NCBI GenBank assembly: GCA_943913905.1
Contig: CALTZZ010000042.1
Span: 1-16,750 of the forward strand
Direction: 5' to 3'
Source: an uncultured Dermabacteraceae bacterium
GTDB lineage: Bacteria; Actinomycetota; Actinomycetes; Actinomycetales; Dermabacteraceae
Length of the DNA stretch: 16,750 nucleotides
In this document: positions 15,145-16,750 of the stretch, in pieces
Layout of the letters: the number at the start of each line of letters is the position of its first letter
How positions within the stretch are numbered: position 1 is the stretch's first letter
The notes under the pieces: generated by a model
What the model was told of the DNA's origin: nothing
Databases searched by the model: none
The model's input: only the letters and a program-made list of their open reading frames with translations
Position numbers and translations under genes: made by a program

Positions 15145-15900
15145 ATGGCCTTAACTGGCAAGACTGCAGTGATCACCGGTTCGTCGCGTGGCGTAGGGGC
15201 CGATACGGCCAAGATCCTCGCCGAAAACGGAATGAACGTGGTGGTGAACTACCGGCAGAAGGCCCCGCGTGCCAATAAGGTCGTGAAGGAAATTGAAGCG
15301 GCCGGCGGACGTGCCATTGCCGTGGGGGCCGACCTCACAGCCGACAGCGACGTGGAAACACTGATGCAGGCAGCAATCGATGAATTTGGGTCGCTCGACC
15401 TCCTCGTCCTTAATGCTTCCGGCGGGATGGAAAAGGACATGGGGGAGGACTACGCACTCCGACTGAATCGTGACGCACAGATGAACGCCGTGTCGGCAGC
15501 GCTCGAGCGCATGAGCGTCGGCGGTCGCGTAGTTTTCGTGACCAGCCACCAGGCCCACTTCATCAACGACGTTGACACGATGGATGCCTACGATCAGGTC
15601 GCAAAGTCGAAGCGTGCCGGTGAGGACGCACTGACTGCCCGCATCCCGGAGATGAGCGAGAAGGGCGTCAGCTTCGTTGTTGTGTCTGCAGACATGATCG
15701 AAGGAACCGTGACCGCCACGCTTCTGAACCGTGCCCAGCCCGGGGCGCTCGAAGAGCGCCGCGAAGCAGCTGGAAAGCTCTACAGCGTGAACGAGTTCGC
15801 TCACGAAATCGCTGCGATGGCAGCCGCGGACGTTCCCACGGGCCACATTGAACTGGTCGGCGGCGCCCAAGATTTCCTCGCGAAGACCAACGCTTCATAA
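15145..15900 (+). CDS. SDR family protein with atypical catalytic site
   Basis: This 251-residue cytoplasmic protein has the short-chain dehydrogenase/reductase fold. The cofactor loop TGSSRGVG (11-18) is intact and NYRQKAPR (35-42) suits an NADPH 2'-phosphate. GADLT (61-65) follows, and NASGG (90-94) replaces the usual NNAG. The serine region is FVTSHQAHF (131-139) with Ser134. The expected YxxxK is not in register: aligned on the following KRAGED, the tyrosine position is Val152 and Lys156 is kept, while Tyr149 lies three residues earlier. The reaction is unknown and may not be a standard oxidoreduction. I chose the ATG at 15145, 6 nt after AGAAGGA; a longer frame from 15103 has no ribosome binding site. 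A strong hairpin follows the stop. Confidence 0.88.
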   Translation: MALTGKTAVITGSSRGVGADTAKILAENGMNVVVNYRQKAPRANKVVKEIEAAGGRAIAVGADLTADSDVETLMQAAIDEFGSLDLLVLNASGGMEKDMGEDYALRLNRDAQMNAVSAALERMSVGGRVVFVTSHQAHFINDVDTMDAYDQVAKSKRAGEDALTARIPEMSEKGVSFVVVSADMIEGTVTATLLNRAQPGALEERREAAGKLYSVNEFAHEIAAMAAADVPTGHIELVGGAQDFLAKTNAS

Positions 15901-15911
15901 TCAGTACCGTC

Positions 15912-15945
15912 AGGCGGCCCTGTCACGTACGTGGCGGGGCCGCCT
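15912..15945 (+). terminator. Rho-independent-like hairpin after the SDR gene
   Basis: AGGCGGCCC and GGGCCGCCT form a perfect 9-bp stem around a 16-nt loop that itself contains the palindrome CACGTACGTG. It starts 11 nt after the SDR stop and is followed by TCGTGTGTATT, only modestly T-rich. It likely separates the SDR gene from the SMR pair. Confidence 0.65.
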
Positions 15946-15984
15946 TCGTGTGTATTCAGCAAGAGGAATGAAAGGAACGTTCAT

Positions 15985-16299
15985 ATGGCCTGGGTGATAC
16001 TCGTGGCCGCGGGAGTCCTCGAAGCAGTGTGGGCAACAGCTCTAGGCATGTGCGACGGCTTCCGAAAGTTTTGGCCCACCGTGGTCTTTATCGTCGCCAC
16101 GGCTCTCAGCATGGTGGGGCTCGCAATGGCCATGGACTCCATCCCAGCTGGGACCGCCTACGCAGTGTGGGTCGGGATCGGAGCCGTCCTCACCGCTGCT
16201 TACCCCGTCATACGCGGAGAAGAATCGCTCAGTGCAGCTCGTGCGCTTCTCTTCCTCATGCTTCTTACCGGGATTATCGGATTGAAGGTAGTTAGCTGA
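15985..16299 (+). CDS. SMR family transporter subunit, Gdx/SugE-like (first of pair)
   Basis: This 104-residue inner-membrane protein has four predicted transmembrane helices and belongs to the small multidrug resistance family. Helix 1 reads AGVLEAVW with the essential Glu13 and Trp16. PAGTAYAVWVGIGAVLTA (about 53-70) is the signature of the Gdx (formerly SugE) subtype, and IIGLKVV closes helix 4. Gdx proteins export guanidinium or small quaternary ammonium ions by proton antiport as antiparallel dimers. The ATG at 15985 follows AGGAA by 7 nt; a longer frame from 15931 starts inside the terminator hairpin and is rejected. The stop overlaps the second subunit gene as TGATG, so the two probably make a heterodimer like YkkCD or YvdRS. 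Substrate is not known. Confidence 0.9.
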   Translation: MAWVILVAAGVLEAVWATALGMCDGFRKFWPTVVFIVATALSMVGLAMAMDSIPAGTAYAVWVGIGAVLTAAYPVIRGEESLSAARALLFLMLLTGIIGLKVVS

Positions 16300-16637
16300 T
16301 GGCATGGATATGCCTAGTTCTAAGTGCCGTGCTCGAGCCTGTGTGGGCAGCCGCACTGGCATCGAGTGACGGATTTTCGAAGCCGATACCAGTCGTGGTG
16401 TTCATCATTGCGATGGTCGTGGGAACTGTGCTGCTAGCACGCGCAGCCCGAGAGATCCCAATGAGCACCGCATACGGTGCATGGACCGGCCTCGGTGCAG
16501 TGCTCACCGTGGGATGGGCCATGGTCAGTGGCTATGAGCCAGTGACGGTTCTTCGCGTCTTTTTCCTCGCGCTGATCGTCGTCAGCGTGGTCGGGCTCAA
16601 ACTGCTTCAGCCGCAGGCCATTTCGAACGATGCGTAG
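16299..16637 (+). CDS. SMR family transporter subunit, Gdx/SugE-like (second of pair)
   Basis: This 112-residue four-helix SMR protein is paralogous to the gene before it. It keeps Glu13 and Trp16 in SAVLEPVW, has MSTAYGAWTGLGAVLTV (about 54-70) and ends helix 4 with VVGLKLLQ. Gly10 of the Gdx motif is alanine here and GTAYAVW is changed to STAYGAW, as expected when two subunits have specialised for opposite orientations. The hydrophilic tail PQAISNDA is slightly longer than in the partner. The start overlaps the previous stop by one base, with only a weak AAGGTAG ahead, so translation is probably coupled. The gene ends before a strong hairpin shared with tRNA-Lys. Confidence 0.9.
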   Translation: MAWICLVLSAVLEPVWAAALASSDGFSKPIPVVVFIIAMVVGTVLLARAAREIPMSTAYGAWTGLGAVLTVGWAMVSGYEPVTVLRVFFLALIVVSVVGLKLLQPQAISNDA

Positions 16638-16670
16638 AACGAGATGTGAGCCGACATCACGATACAAAGC

Positions 16671-16694
16671 AGCCCCCGCCAGATGGCGGGGGCT
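16671..16694. terminator. Bidirectional terminator between the SMR pair and tRNA-Lys
   Basis: AGCCCCCGCC and GGCGGGGGCT form a perfect 10-bp stem around the loop AGAT. On the minus strand, after tRNA-Lys, it is followed by GCTTTGTAT, and on the plus strand by TCGG. It is therefore best as the tRNA-Lys terminator and may also stop SMR transcription from the other side. Confidence 0.75.
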
Positions 16695-16698
16695 TCGG

Positions 16699-16750
16699 TG
16701 GTGCGCCATCAGGGACTCGAACCCCGGACCCACTGATTAAGAGTCAGTTG
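16699..16750 (-). tRNA. tRNA-Lys (anticodon CUU), 3' part, cut by window end
   Basis: On the minus strand the visible part holds the anticodon stem-loop ACTGA-CTCTTAA-TCAGT with anticodon CTT (16741-16739), the T arm CGGGG-TTCGAGT-CCCTG, the acceptor 3' strand ATGGCGC, discriminator A and an encoded CCA (16701-16699). The D arm and acceptor 5' strand lie beyond 16750. Confidence 0.93.

Noticed and set aside
15151..15870. 239-codon minus-strand frame opposite the SDR gene
   Set aside because: It mirrors a clear SDR gene with good motifs and a ribosome binding site; its own translation is His/Arg-rich and matches nothing.
15901..15984. Guanidine riboswitch before the SMR pair
   Set aside because: The only structure is a simple GC-rich terminator hairpin with a palindromic loop; no ykkC-like fold or paired ACGR loops can be seen.

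Overview
This window looks like a chromosomal, mostly housekeeping segment of a high-GC Gram-positive bacterium (Actinomycetota). The assignment rests on GC-rich coding sequence, frequent GTG/TTG starts, many genes with little or no 5' leader, actinobacterial families (DUF3039, DUF2017, DUF3618, a DUF4916-type Nudix-like protein, an ACT-malic enzyme) and a gene order, pncB <-> clpS-DUF2017 ... murI-MBL-rph-rdgB, that matches Mycobacterium tuberculosis Rv1330c-Rv1341 with genes missing in the middle. A Micrococcales- or Actinomycetales-type organism is my guess; the sequence does not fix the genus. I see no prophage, transposase, CRISPR array or plasmid gene.

Layout. 1-169: upstream flank without a recognisable gene. 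170-4093: hrpA, a long DEAH-box RNA helicase, followed by a 332-nt non-coding gap with degenerate GGATCCC-centred repeats, small hairpins and an AT-rich inverted repeat. 4426-5877: malic enzyme with an N-terminal ACT domain. 5901-6320: DUF3039 putative zinc-binding protein with a Gly/Phe/Arg tail. 6361-8235: stand-alone DEAD/DEAH superfamily 2 helicase. 8263-9603 (minus): nicotinate phosphoribosyltransferase. 9682-10622: clpS and a DUF2017 gene. 10693-13685: a tight, overlapping operon of murI, a class II cAMP phosphodiesterase-like MBL protein, rph and rdgB. 13688-14224 (minus): degenerate Nudix protein, sitting just downstream of tRNA-Leu(UAG). 14454-15085: DUF3618 membrane protein overlapping a GroES-like paralogue. 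15145-15900: atypical SDR protein. 15985-16637: two overlapping SMR transporter subunits. Window end (minus): 3' part of tRNA-Lys(CUU).

How the genes fit together. RNA metabolism recurs (HrpA, RNase PH, a second helicase). The rest are protein quality control (ClpS, GroES-like), nucleotide hygiene and NAD salvage (RdgB, PncB), cell-wall precursor supply (MurI), C4 metabolism (malic enzyme) and small-cation export (SMR pair). Several promoters appear as a TAnnnT -10 box 6-11 nt before the start codon, predicting leaderless mRNAs for DUF3039, murI and probably hrpA and pncB, while genes inside operons use ordinary GGAGG-like ribosome binding sites. I found no clear new defence or mobile system. 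The most unusual points are the SDR without an in-register YxxxK, the DUF3618/GroES-like pair, the DUF3039 tail, the degenerate Nudix box and the intergenic repeats.
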